This document shows positions 1 to 4,539 of a DNA stretch of 5,170 nucleotides, piece after piece (positions within the stretch are counted from its first letter, which is position 1; every line of letters starts with the position of its first letter). Under the pieces are notes generated by a model. It searched no databases, was not told the DNA's origin, and worked only from the letters and a program-made list of their open reading frames with translations. Origin of the DNA: an uncultured Oscillospiraceae bacterium (GTDB lineage: Bacteria > Bacillota > Clostridia > Oscillospirales > Oscillospiraceae); contig CAAELC010000148.1 of assembly GCA_900756715.1 (NCBI GenBank), forward strand, positions 1 to 5,170, given 5' to 3'. The position numbers were made by a program, and so were the translations under genes.

Positions 1-4
1 AATA

Positions 5-40
5 TTATTATATAATAAAAACTATAGTCTTTTATCTATA
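5..40 (+). promoter_or_regulatory. AT-rich promoter/operator of the LysR gene
   Basis: A perfect -10 hexamer TATAAT lies at 11-16, inside a perfect 14-bp palindrome at 5-18 (TTATTATATAATAA). The matching -35 would fall before the window starts, so the promoter is only partly visible. Just downstream, around the predicted transcription start, is an inverted repeat TATAG-N8-CTATA at 23-40. LysR-type regulators often bind dyads with a T-N11-A-like core near their own promoter, so this is a candidate autoregulatory site (inference). The palindrome also places a TATAAT on the minus strand (12-7), so a divergent promoter to a gene left of the window is possible, but no good minus-strand -35 is visible. 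Confidence 0.5.
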
Positions 41-68
41 CTTCTTATTCTGACAGGAGATCCCCACC

Positions 69-1019
69 ATGACCCTCAGACACATTGAAATATTTCTGGC
101 CGTGCGCCAGTGCGGCTCCGTCACCGGCGCGGCGGACCGCCTGCATATCTCTCAGCCCACCGTCAGCATCGCCCTGCGCGAATTGGAGGAGCACTATGGC
201 GAGCGTCTCTTTGACCGCATCTCCAACCGCCTGTACATCACCCCCTTTGGCGACGAGATTTATCACTATGCTCTGCGTCTGATGAACCTCTATTCCGACA
301 TGTCCCAGCTCAAGCAGCGGAGTGACCTGCTCCGCATCGGCACAGGAACCGCCATCGGCAAGCTTTTTCTTCCCGGCGTGGTCAAGCGCTTCGGCGACCT
401 CCACCCGGAGGTGCGCATTCATGTCTGCGTGGGCGAGGCCACCCGCATGTACCGCCGCATCATGGATAATTCTCTGGACCTCGCCATTGCCGAAACGGTG
501 GACAACATCCCCGGCATGGCCCACCATTCGATCCAGCGCTACCCCGTGGTGGCCACCTGCCACCGCAGCAATCCTCTGGCCGCCCAGCCGGTCGTCACCG
601 CCGAGGAGCTTTCCCGGGAAAATCTTCTGCTCCGCGAGCCGGGCTCCCTGACCCGCGATGTGGTAGACGCTTATTTTGACAGCCATAATCTCCAGCTGGA
701 GCCGGTCTGGGAAAGCTACAGCGTCCAGTCTCTTTTCAACGCCACCGTAGAAGGGCTGGGCGTTTCCTTCATGTCGCTGGATCAGGTGCTGGCCTATGGA
801 AACCCCAATCTGGTGATCCTCCATGTCCCCGATTTTCAGGCTTTCCGTTATGTAAATATCAGCTACCACAAGGATAAGCAGTTTTCAAAACCCATGCAGG
901 ACTTTCTCACCTACTACCCCGCCAGCCCCCGCCAGCAGCTTCAAGCCGGGCTGCTGGCCTATAAGACCCGCAACCCCTCCACCCCCTATTCCGAGGCGGA
1001 CATCTCCTGGCAGCCCTGA
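69..1019 (+). CDS. LysR-family transcriptional regulator (CysL-like effector domain possible)
   Basis: A 316-residue DNA-binding regulator, normal length for the LysR family. The N-terminal winged helix-turn-helix spans about residues 1-60: helix 2 and the recognition helix are at 18-38 (GAADRLHISQPTVSIALREL), followed by the usual ERLFDR at 45-50 and the linker helix to about 85. The effector-binding domain (two-lobed, periplasmic-binding-protein-like) occupies about 87-285. It contains LREPGSLTR at 188-196, close to the REPGSGTR motif common in the CysL-like subgroup and several other LysR proteins. The start is fixed by AGGAGA at 55-60 with 8 nt spacing. The gene is convergent with the serine acetyltransferase, so a sulfur or cysteine role is plausible. 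The effector and targets are unknown, and LysR proteins commonly regulate a divergent neighbour, here outside the window. Confidence 0.93.
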   Translation: MTLRHIEIFLAVRQCGSVTGAADRLHISQPTVSIALRELEEHYGERLFDRISNRLYITPFGDEIYHYALRLMNLYSDMSQLKQRSDLLRIGTGTAIGKLFLPGVVKRFGDLHPEVRIHVCVGEATRMYRRIMDNSLDLAIAETVDNIPGMAHHSIQRYPVVATCHRSNPLAAQPVVTAEELSRENLLLREPGSLTRDVVDAYFDSHNLQLEPVWESYSVQSLFNATVEGLGVSFMSLDQVLAYGNPNLVILHVPDFQAFRYVNISYHKDKQFSKPMQDFLTYYPASPRQQLQAGLLAYKTRNPSTPYSEADISWQP

Positions 1020-1020
1020 A

Positions 1021-1058
1021 AAAAATCCCGGCGGAAGCATCCTTCCGCCGGGATTTTT
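1021..1058. terminator. bidirectional intrinsic terminator between convergent genes
   Basis: Perfect inverted repeat with a 17-bp stem (1021-1037 with 1042-1058) and loop CATC. The GC-rich core CCCGGCGGAAG is flanked by A5 on the left and T5 on the right, so it has a U-tract in both directions. It begins one base after the LysR stop (1017-1019) and lies 13 bases beyond the acetyltransferase stop (1072), so it can end both transcripts. Confidence 0.93.
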
Positions 1059-1071
1059 CAGTTCTGTATAG

Positions 1072-1974
1072 TCAGCCTTCCCCCGCTGCTCTGGCTTTGG
1101 GGCAGCCGTCCCGCCGTGTCTTGAACACCGTCTCCGGCGCATGGATCACCACCCGCGTGTTCCGGTCCACCGACGAGGTCAGAAAGGCGTTGCCGCCCAC
1201 CACGCTGCCCCGCCCGATGGTCGTCTCGCCCCCCAGAATCGAGGCCCCGGAGTAAATGGTCACATCATTTTCCACCGTGGGGTGCCGTTTCCCCGGCAGC
1301 GAGCTGTGTCCGCCCCGGGGCGACAGGGCCCCCAAGGTTACGCCCTGATACAGCTTCACCCGGTCGCCAATCACCGTTGTCTCTCCCACCACCACGCCGG
1401 TGCCGTGGTCGATAAAGAAGTACGACCCGATCTGCGCACCGGGATGGATGTCAATGCCGGTGTGGCTGTGGGCATACTCCGTCATCATCCGCGGCAGGAT
1501 GGGCACCCCCAGTCGATACAGCTCATGGGCCACCCGGTAAACCAGAATGGCAAACAGCCCCGGATAGGAAAACAGGATTTCCTCCTCCGATGCCGCCGCC
1601 GGGTCGCCGTCAAAGGTTGCCTCCAGATCCAGTTGAATCTGCCTTGCCACCTCCGGCAGTTTTTTCACCACCTGCTCCGCCAGCTCCGGGGCCCGCTCCG
1701 CATCCTCCGCCGGCAGCGCAAGGCTGATCTGCCGGGCCATCTGGGTCTGGATGCGCTCCAGCAGCAGCGCAGCGTAGTCCTCCGGCGCCAGACTCATCAG
1801 TTCCGTTTCCCCGAAATAGGCCGGGAAAATCAGCCTTCGGATTTCTTTAATCAGTAAAATCACCGCCTGCCGGTCCGGCAGACGCAGCTTCTTTCCATAC
1901 AGCGGCACCGGGCCGGAGGTGTAGGTCTGTGCCATTTCCCGGGCCACCTTGCAGATTTCCGTTCGTTCCATCAT
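1072..1974 (-). CDS. epsC: serine O-acetyltransferase, EpsC/CysE family
   Basis: Transfers acetyl from acetyl-CoA to L-serine, giving O-acetylserine for cysteine synthase; this is the committed step of cysteine synthesis, in the cytoplasm. The protein is 300 residues. An N-terminal helical region (about 1-150) contains SYPGL (136-140) and YRVAHELY (146-153). A left-handed beta-helix of hexapeptide repeats (about 172-275) follows. Residues matching the CysE active site are Asp175 and His177 in DIHPGAQIG, His190 in FIDHGTGVVVGET, and His231 in KRHP; YQGVTLGA is at 209-216. The length and motifs fit the Firmicutes EpsC-type form. The start is the first of two adjacent ATGs, 7 nt after AAGGAG (1982-1987); the open frame continues upstream but is leader RNA. 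The C-terminus (ARAAGEG) lacks the terminal Gly-Ile tail by which E. coli CysE docks cysteine synthase. No cysteine synthase gene is in view. Expression is probably governed by the attenuator upstream. Confidence 0.95.
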   Translation of the reverse strand: MMERTEICKVAREMAQTYTSGPVPLYGKKLRLPDRQAVILLIKEIRRLIFPAYFGETELMSLAPEDYAALLLERIQTQMARQISLALPAEDAERAPELAEQVVKKLPEVARQIQLDLEATFDGDPAAASEEEILFSYPGLFAILVYRVAHELYRLGVPILPRMMTEYAHSHTGIDIHPGAQIGSYFFIDHGTGVVVGETTVIGDRVKLYQGVTLGALSPRGGHSSLPGKRHPTVENDVTIYSGASILGGETTIGRGSVVGGNAFLTSSVDRNTRVVIHAPETVFKTRRDGCPKARAAGEG

Positions 1975-2004
1975 AAAAATACTCCTTGTGCAGCAGTAGC
2001 TGCG

Positions 2005-2041
2005 AAAAAAAGGCAGAGGGCGCGTCTGCGCACCCTCTGCC
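2005..2041 (-). terminator. attenuator terminator upstream of serine acetyltransferase
   Basis: On the minus strand GGCAGAGGG (2041-2033) pairs with CCCTCTGCC (2020-2012). The stem extends through one U-G wobble and three more GC pairs to a CAGA tetraloop (13 bp in all), followed directly by seven U (2011-2005). This is a textbook intrinsic terminator, but it lies between the predicted promoter (2205-2233) and the acetyltransferase start (1974), 17 nt upstream of its RBS. No gene other than the leader peptide precedes it, so it must be conditional for the gene to be expressed from that promoter. Its 5' arm is segment 3 and its 3' arm segment 4 of the proposed attenuator. Confidence 0.9.
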
Positions 2042-2182
2042 TGATACTCCGTTTGGGCCGGTCCGGCTTTTACCAACCGATCCGGTGGGCAGAAAACGCA
2101 CAACGCATCCGGGCACGACAACAACAGGCCCCCACAGCGGCCTGACAACAGTTGTCCCATCCGAAAAATCTCATGCGTTTTC
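2026..2182 (-). promoter_or_regulatory. competing attenuator pairings (segments 1, 2, 3)
   Basis: Segment 2, at 2103-2088 on the minus strand (last base of codon 24 through codon 29 of the leader peptide), can pair with segment 3, the terminator 5' arm at 2041-2026. The helix is 16 uninterrupted base pairs (10 Watson-Crick, 6 G-U), which would disrupt the terminator. Segment 2 can instead pair with segment 1 at 2182-2171, which includes GAAAACGCATGA, the spacer and start codon of the leader peptide, over 12 bp with 9 consecutive Watson-Crick pairs (GAAAACGCA with TGCGTTTTC). These give mutually exclusive 1:2, 2:3 and 3:4 structures. The pairings are read directly from the sequence; the regulatory outcome is inferred from trp/his/leu-type attenuators. 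Confidence 0.75.
2070..2174 (-). CDS. cysteine-rich leader peptide controlling serine acetyltransferase
   Basis: A 34-codon ORF beginning MRFFGWDNCC and ending in Gly-Trp-stop (TAA). It has six cysteines: Cys9-Cys10, Cys17-Cys18-Cys19 and Cys25. The start ATG has an AGAGGA ribosome binding site at 2186-2181 with a 6-nt spacer, and lies about 24 nt after the predicted transcription start. It ends 28 nt before the terminator stem. There is no signal peptide or known domain. The dense Cys codons directly upstream of a cysteine-biosynthesis gene, plus the downstream terminator/antiterminator pair, argue that its job is to be translated: the ribosome stalls when charged tRNA-Cys is scarce. All six Cys codons are TGT, whereas the five main genes that contain Cys use TGC in 14 of 18 cases. 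It might alternatively be a small metal- or thiol-binding peptide, but the position makes a leader role more likely. Confidence 0.82.
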   Translation of the reverse strand: MRFFGWDNCCQAAVGACCCRARMRCAFSAHRIGW

Positions 2183-2204
2183 CTCTTTTCACTGGAATAG
2201 TATC

Positions 2205-2233
2205 ATTTTATGTGCTGGCCCGCCGGATTGCAA
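2205..2233 (-). promoter_or_regulatory. sigma-A-type promoter for leader peptide and serine acetyltransferase
   Basis: On the minus strand, TTGCAA (2233-2228) and TAAAAT (2210-2205) are separated by exactly 17 bases, a good housekeeping promoter. The predicted start near 2198 gives a leader of about 225 nt before the acetyltransferase ATG. It is the only good promoter seen upstream of the leader peptide RBS. Confidence 0.72.
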
Positions 2234-2245
2234 TAGGCGGATTGC
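2224..2245. repeat. direct repeat over the acetyltransferase -35 region
   Basis: CGGATTGC occurs at 2224-2231 and again at 2238-2245, a 14-bp period. The first copy overlaps the -35 hexamer (2228-2233) of the minus-strand promoter, so the pair could be an operator. The length is short and no regulator is identified; chance is possible. Confidence 0.35.
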
Positions 2246-2287
2246 CCAAAAAGCGCGCCATCTCCTCCCCAAAAACATGTAAAACCG

Positions 2288-2306
2288 GCATTTCAGCTGA
2301 AAATGC
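2288..2306. promoter_or_regulatory. palindromic operator candidate in the divergent intergenic region
   Basis: TTTCAGCTGAAA at 2291-2302 is a perfect 12-bp palindrome. It extends to GCA and TGC on the outside with one extra A on the right. It sits 24 bp upstream of the -35 of the plus-strand promoter and 55 bp upstream of the -35 of the minus-strand promoter, a suitable place for a regulator serving either side. It is not followed by a T-run, so it is not a terminator. The binding protein is unknown. Confidence 0.4.
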
Positions 2307-2326
2307 GCCGCTTCCGTCCCTTCCCC

Positions 2327-2355
2327 TTGACATTTTCTCCGCTCTCTTTTACAAT
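2327..2355 (+). promoter_or_regulatory. strong sigma-A-type promoter of the regulator/ABC operon
   Basis: A consensus -35 TTGACA (2327-2332) and a -10 TACAAT (2350-2355, 5 of 6 matches) are separated by exactly 17 bases. Transcription should start near 2362, giving a 5' leader of about 147 nt before the first gene at 2509. Confidence 0.85.
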
Positions 2356-2381
2356 GAGGAAAAAGCTCCTGACGCCAAAAC

Positions 2382-2465
2382 CACGGTTGCGGCGGAAGAT
2401 GCGTGCATAGGTTTTTTTCGCTGCGAGGCCCTCCGGGCGGCGCGGCGTCTTGGCCTGAAGCCGTG
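2382..2465 (+). ncRNA. candidate structured leader RNA (three-way junction)
   Basis: The leader can fold into a compact junction. P1 is CACGGUU (2382-2388) with AGCCGUG (2459-2465), 7 bp. P2 is 11 bp, 2389-2399 with 2414-2424, closing a 14-nt loop. P3 is AGGCC (2426-2430) with GGCCU (2452-2456), 5 bp. Junction linkers are 0, 1 and 2 nt. The 3' strand of P1 is also the 5' strand of the terminator at 2457-2490, so the two folds exclude each other. This is the arrangement of a riboswitch or other antiterminating leader. I recognise no consensus of a known riboswitch class. GC-rich sequence can produce such helices by chance, so the fold is a hypothesis. Confidence 0.45.
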
Positions 2466-2490
2466 TCGCAGGACATGGCTTTTATTTTTT
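2457..2490 (+). terminator. leader terminator upstream of the TM1266-like gene
   Basis: The stem AAGCCGTGTC (2458-2467) pairs with GACATGGCTT (2472-2481), 10 bp including one G-U, with loop GCAG and a possible extra G-U at the base. It is followed by a U-tract TTTATTTTTT (2481-2490). It lies downstream of the operon promoter and ends 4 nt before the AGGAGG of the first gene. It must therefore be an attenuator or a strong damper, since no complete gene precedes it on this strand. Confidence 0.8.
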
Positions 2491-2508
2491 GTGCAGGAGG
2501 GATTCTCC

Positions 2509-2793
2509 ATGGAAACAAGAGTGGCGCTCATCGGCATCATCGTGGAGCAGGAGGAGGCCGTAATGGCCCTGAACCAGCTGCTTCACCAGTTTGGCCGGTA
2601 CATCATCGGCCGCATGGGCCTGCCCTACCGCCAGCGTGGCGTAAATGTCATCAGCGTGGTGGTGGACGCACCCCAGCCCGTTATTTCCGAGTTGTCCGGA
2701 AAAATCGGCCGTCTGCCGGGTGTCAGCGCTAAAACACTCTATTCTAATGTCATCTCCCCTGCCGGCGAAAGAAAGGAAGGACCAAACTCATGA
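2509..2793 (+). CDS. TM1266-family (iron-only hydrogenase-associated) ACT-like regulator
   Basis: A small cytoplasmic protein of 94 residues. It begins METRVALIGIIVEQEE, and the core YIIGRMGLPYRQRGVNVIS (31-49), the VVVDAP segment (50-55), SGKIGRLPGVSAKTLYS (63-79) and the overall size match the TM1266 family, described as a putative regulator of the iron-only hydrogenase system. That family has a ferredoxin-like fold related to ACT and NikR C-terminal domains, suggesting small-ligand or metal sensing. No DNA-binding domain is visible. The start is chosen from AGGAGG (2495-2500) with 8 nt spacing; the frame is open farther upstream but that part is leader RNA. The stop overlaps the next start (ATGA), so it is translationally coupled to the substrate-binding protein. 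Its exact role is unknown. Confidence 0.85.
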   Translation: METRVALIGIIVEQEEAVMALNQLLHQFGRYIIGRMGLPYRQRGVNVISVVVDAPQPVISELSGKIGRLPGVSAKTLYSNVISPAGERKEGPNS

Positions 2794-3797
2794 AACACTC
2801 TCTGACCCGCGTTGCCGCCCTTCTTCTGGCGGCGCTGATGACCCTGACGGCGCTTACCGCCTGCGGCCAGTCCCAGCAGCCCCAGTCCCCTGCCGAGGAC
2901 CCGGTCACCATCCGTCTCGGCGGCCTGAAAGGCCCCACCTCCATCGGCATGGTCAAGCTGCTCAATGACAGTGAAACCGGTGCCGCCCAGAACGAATATA
3001 CCTTCCAGCTGGCCGGTGCCGCTGACGAGCTTACTCCCCTGCTGCTCAAGGGGGAGCTGGATGTAGTGGCCGTCCCGGCCAATCTGGCCGCCGTGCTTTA
3101 TAATAAAAGCGAAGGCGCCGTCCAGTTCCTGGCGGTCAATACCCTTGGCGTCCTGTATATCGTGGAAAAGGGCGGCGACGCCGTCACCGATTGGGAAAGC
3201 CTGCGCGGCCAGACCATATACGCCACCGGCAAGGGTACAACCCCCGAGTATACCCTGACCTATCTGCTGGCCCAGCACGGCCTGACACTGGGCACGGATG
3301 TCACCGTAGAGTGGAAAACCGAGCCCAGCGAGGTCGTGGCTCAGATGGCCTCCGACAGCCACGCCATTGCCATGCTGCCCCAGCCCTATGTCACCGTTGC
3401 CCAGACAAAGCTTGATGGGCTCCGTGTGGCGCTGGACCTCACCGCCTCCTGGGACGAGCTGCATAACGGCAGCCAGTGCATCACCGCCGGGCTTGTGGTC
3501 CGCCGTGAATTTGCCGAGGCGCACCCTCAGGCGCTGGCCGCTTTCCTCTCCGATTATGCCGCCTCTACCCAGTACGCCAACGACCATGTTTCCGAAACCG
3601 CCCAGCTGGTAGAGCAGTATGACATTGTAAAGGCTGCCGTGGCGGAAAAAGCCATTCCCTACTGCAACATCGTCTGCCTCAGCGGCAGCGATATGATTCC
3701 CGCGCTGAAGGGGTATCTGCAGGTGCTCTTTGACCAGAACCCCGCCTCCGTGGGCGGCGCCATGCCCGGCGATGACTTCTACTATGTGGGAGCGTAA
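2790..3797 (+). CDS. ABC transporter substrate-binding lipoprotein (SsuA/TauA/NMT1-like superfamily)
   Basis: The extracytoplasmic receptor of the importer encoded here, 335 residues. It has a lipoprotein signal: the basic start MKHSLTR, a hydrophobic stretch 8-23, and the lipobox LTAC with lipidated Cys25, then a Ser/Gln/Pro-rich linker. The mature protein has two periplasmic-binding lobes: IRLGGLKGPTSIGMVKLL at 41-58, GELDVVAVPANLAAVLYNK at 88-106, NTLGVLYIVEKG at 117-128, GKGTTPEYTLTYLL at 147-160, and MLPQPYVTVAQ at 195-205. These are typical of the COG0715-like receptors of nitrate/sulfonate/taurine/pyrimidine-type importers, but the ligand cannot be read off. The RBS AAGGAAGG (2773-2780) lies 9 nt upstream. 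The start overlaps the previous stop by 4 bases. The divergent cysteine gene makes a sulfur compound one candidate ligand (inference). Confidence 0.9.
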   Translation: MKHSLTRVAALLLAALMTLTALTACGQSQQPQSPAEDPVTIRLGGLKGPTSIGMVKLLNDSETGAAQNEYTFQLAGAADELTPLLLKGELDVVAVPANLAAVLYNKSEGAVQFLAVNTLGVLYIVEKGGDAVTDWESLRGQTIYATGKGTTPEYTLTYLLAQHGLTLGTDVTVEWKTEPSEVVAQMASDSHAIAMLPQPYVTVAQTKLDGLRVALDLTASWDELHNGSQCITAGLVVRREFAEAHPQALAAFLSDYAASTQYANDHVSETAQLVEQYDIVKAAVAEKAIPYCNIVCLSGSDMIPALKGYLQVLFDQNPASVGGAMPGDDFYYVGA

Positions 3798-4539
3798 GCC
3801 CGCACTGGCAAAGCTGCTGGCCGTTCTGCTGGCCCTGTGTCTGTGGCAGGCCGCGGCCATGACGCTGCATCTGCCGCTGCTGCTGGTTTCTCCGCTGCAG
3901 GTGGCGGCGCGTCTGCTGGCGCTGGTGCAGGAGGCCGCCTTCTGGCGCACGGTGGCCTTCAGCGTTCTGCGCATTGTGGGCGGGTTTCTGCTGGCCTTTG
4001 TGCTGGGCTGCGGCCTTGCGCTGCTGGCGGGACGCTTTCCGCTGGTGGAAACGCTCCTCTGGCCCTATATGGCGGCGGTCAAATCCGTTCCGGTGGCCTC
4101 CTTCATCATTCTGGCCCTGATGGTTTTGCGGGCCAGCCGTCTGGCCGTTTTCATCTCCTTTCTCATGGTGCTGCCCATTCTCTATTCCAATGTGCTGCAG
4201 GGCTTCAAAAGCACCGACCCGCAGCTTCTGGAGATGGCGCGGCTCTATCGGGTGCCGTGGCTGCGCCGTCTGGGGTATCTATATCTGCCCGCCATCCGTC
4301 CCTACCTGCTGTCCGCCTGCTCCGTTGCGCTGGGCATGAGCTGGAAGGCCGGCGTGGCAGCGGAGGTCATCGGCGTGGTGTCCGGCTCCATCGGGGAAAA
4401 GCTGTACGAGGCTAAAATTTATTTTCTCACCGAGGACCTCTTTGCCTGGACGGTGGTCATCCTTCTCTGCGGTCTGGGCTTTGAAAAGGCGTTCACCCGG
4501 CTGCTGGCCCGGGTCTTCGATGGTTGGGAGGGTCGCTGA
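3784..4539 (+). CDS. ABC transporter permease (SsuC/TauC-like)
   Basis: The inner-membrane channel subunit, 251 residues, usual size for this family. Hydrophobic segments lie at about 8-25, 60-83, 99-117, 119-139, 175-200 and 218-232. The cytoplasmic EAA loop that contacts the ATPase is at 149-169 (LEMARLYRVPWLRRLGYLYLP), with the conserved Glu150-Met-Ala and Gly164. The chosen ATG overlaps the end of the substrate-binding gene by 14 bp and has no clear Shine-Dalgarno, so translation is probably coupled. An in-frame upstream TTG at 3730 would add a Pro-rich, non-hydrophobic extension and is rejected. Confidence 0.9.
   Translation: MWERKPALAKLLAVLLALCLWQAAAMTLHLPLLLVSPLQVAARLLALVQEAAFWRTVAFSVLRIVGGFLLAFVLGCGLALLAGRFPLVETLLWPYMAAVKSVPVASFIILALMVLRASRLAVFISFLMVLPILYSNVLQGFKSTDPQLLEMARLYRVPWLRRLGYLYLPAIRPYLLSACSVALGMSWKAGVAAEVIGVVSGSIGEKLYEAKIYFLTEDLFAWTVVILLCGLGFEKAFTRLLARVFDGWEGR

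Noticed and set aside
45..869. Long minus-strand open frame (274 codons) opposite the LysR gene
   Set aside because: It is a shadow of the GC-rich LysR frame: no RBS, no recognisable domain, and the plus-strand product is a clear family member.
1975..2160. N-terminal extension of the acetyltransferase to an upstream ATG
   Set aside because: This stretch contains the attenuator terminator and overlaps the leader peptide in another frame; the internal ATG at 1974 has AAGGAG at ideal spacing and the extension has no family similarity.
1975..2200. T-box (tRNA-Cys) riboswitch upstream of the acetyltransferase
   Set aside because: I looked for the GGGTGG-N-ACCGCG-type antiterminator sequence on the minus strand and found none; the leader of about 225 nt is explained by the Cys leader peptide attenuator.
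2399..2418. T7 run at 2412-2418 as an intrinsic terminator
   Set aside because: The only preceding dyad (ATGC/GCAT) has a 2-nt loop and is not a stable stem; the T-run is better explained as the 3' strand of helix P2.
2152..2508. N-terminal extension of the TM1266-like protein
   Set aside because: It would begin upstream of the promoter at 2327-2355 and include the leader terminator; the ATG at 2509 has a perfect AGGAGG and gives the family's usual length.
2403..2732. GTG-initiated open frame running from the leader through the TM1266-like gene
   Set aside because: No RBS, contains the terminator region, and overlaps the real gene in a different frame.
3730..3783. TTG start giving an 18-residue longer permease
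   Set aside because: The added segment is Pro-rich and out-of-frame sequence of the substrate-binding gene, with no Shine-Dalgarno; the ATG at 3784 begins directly before the first hydrophobic segment.
2739..3974. Minus-strand open frame of 411 codons opposite the substrate-binding and permease genes
   Set aside because: Composition is the Gly/His/Gln-rich pattern of antisense to GC-rich genes, with no family match and no RBS; the plus-strand genes are unambiguous.
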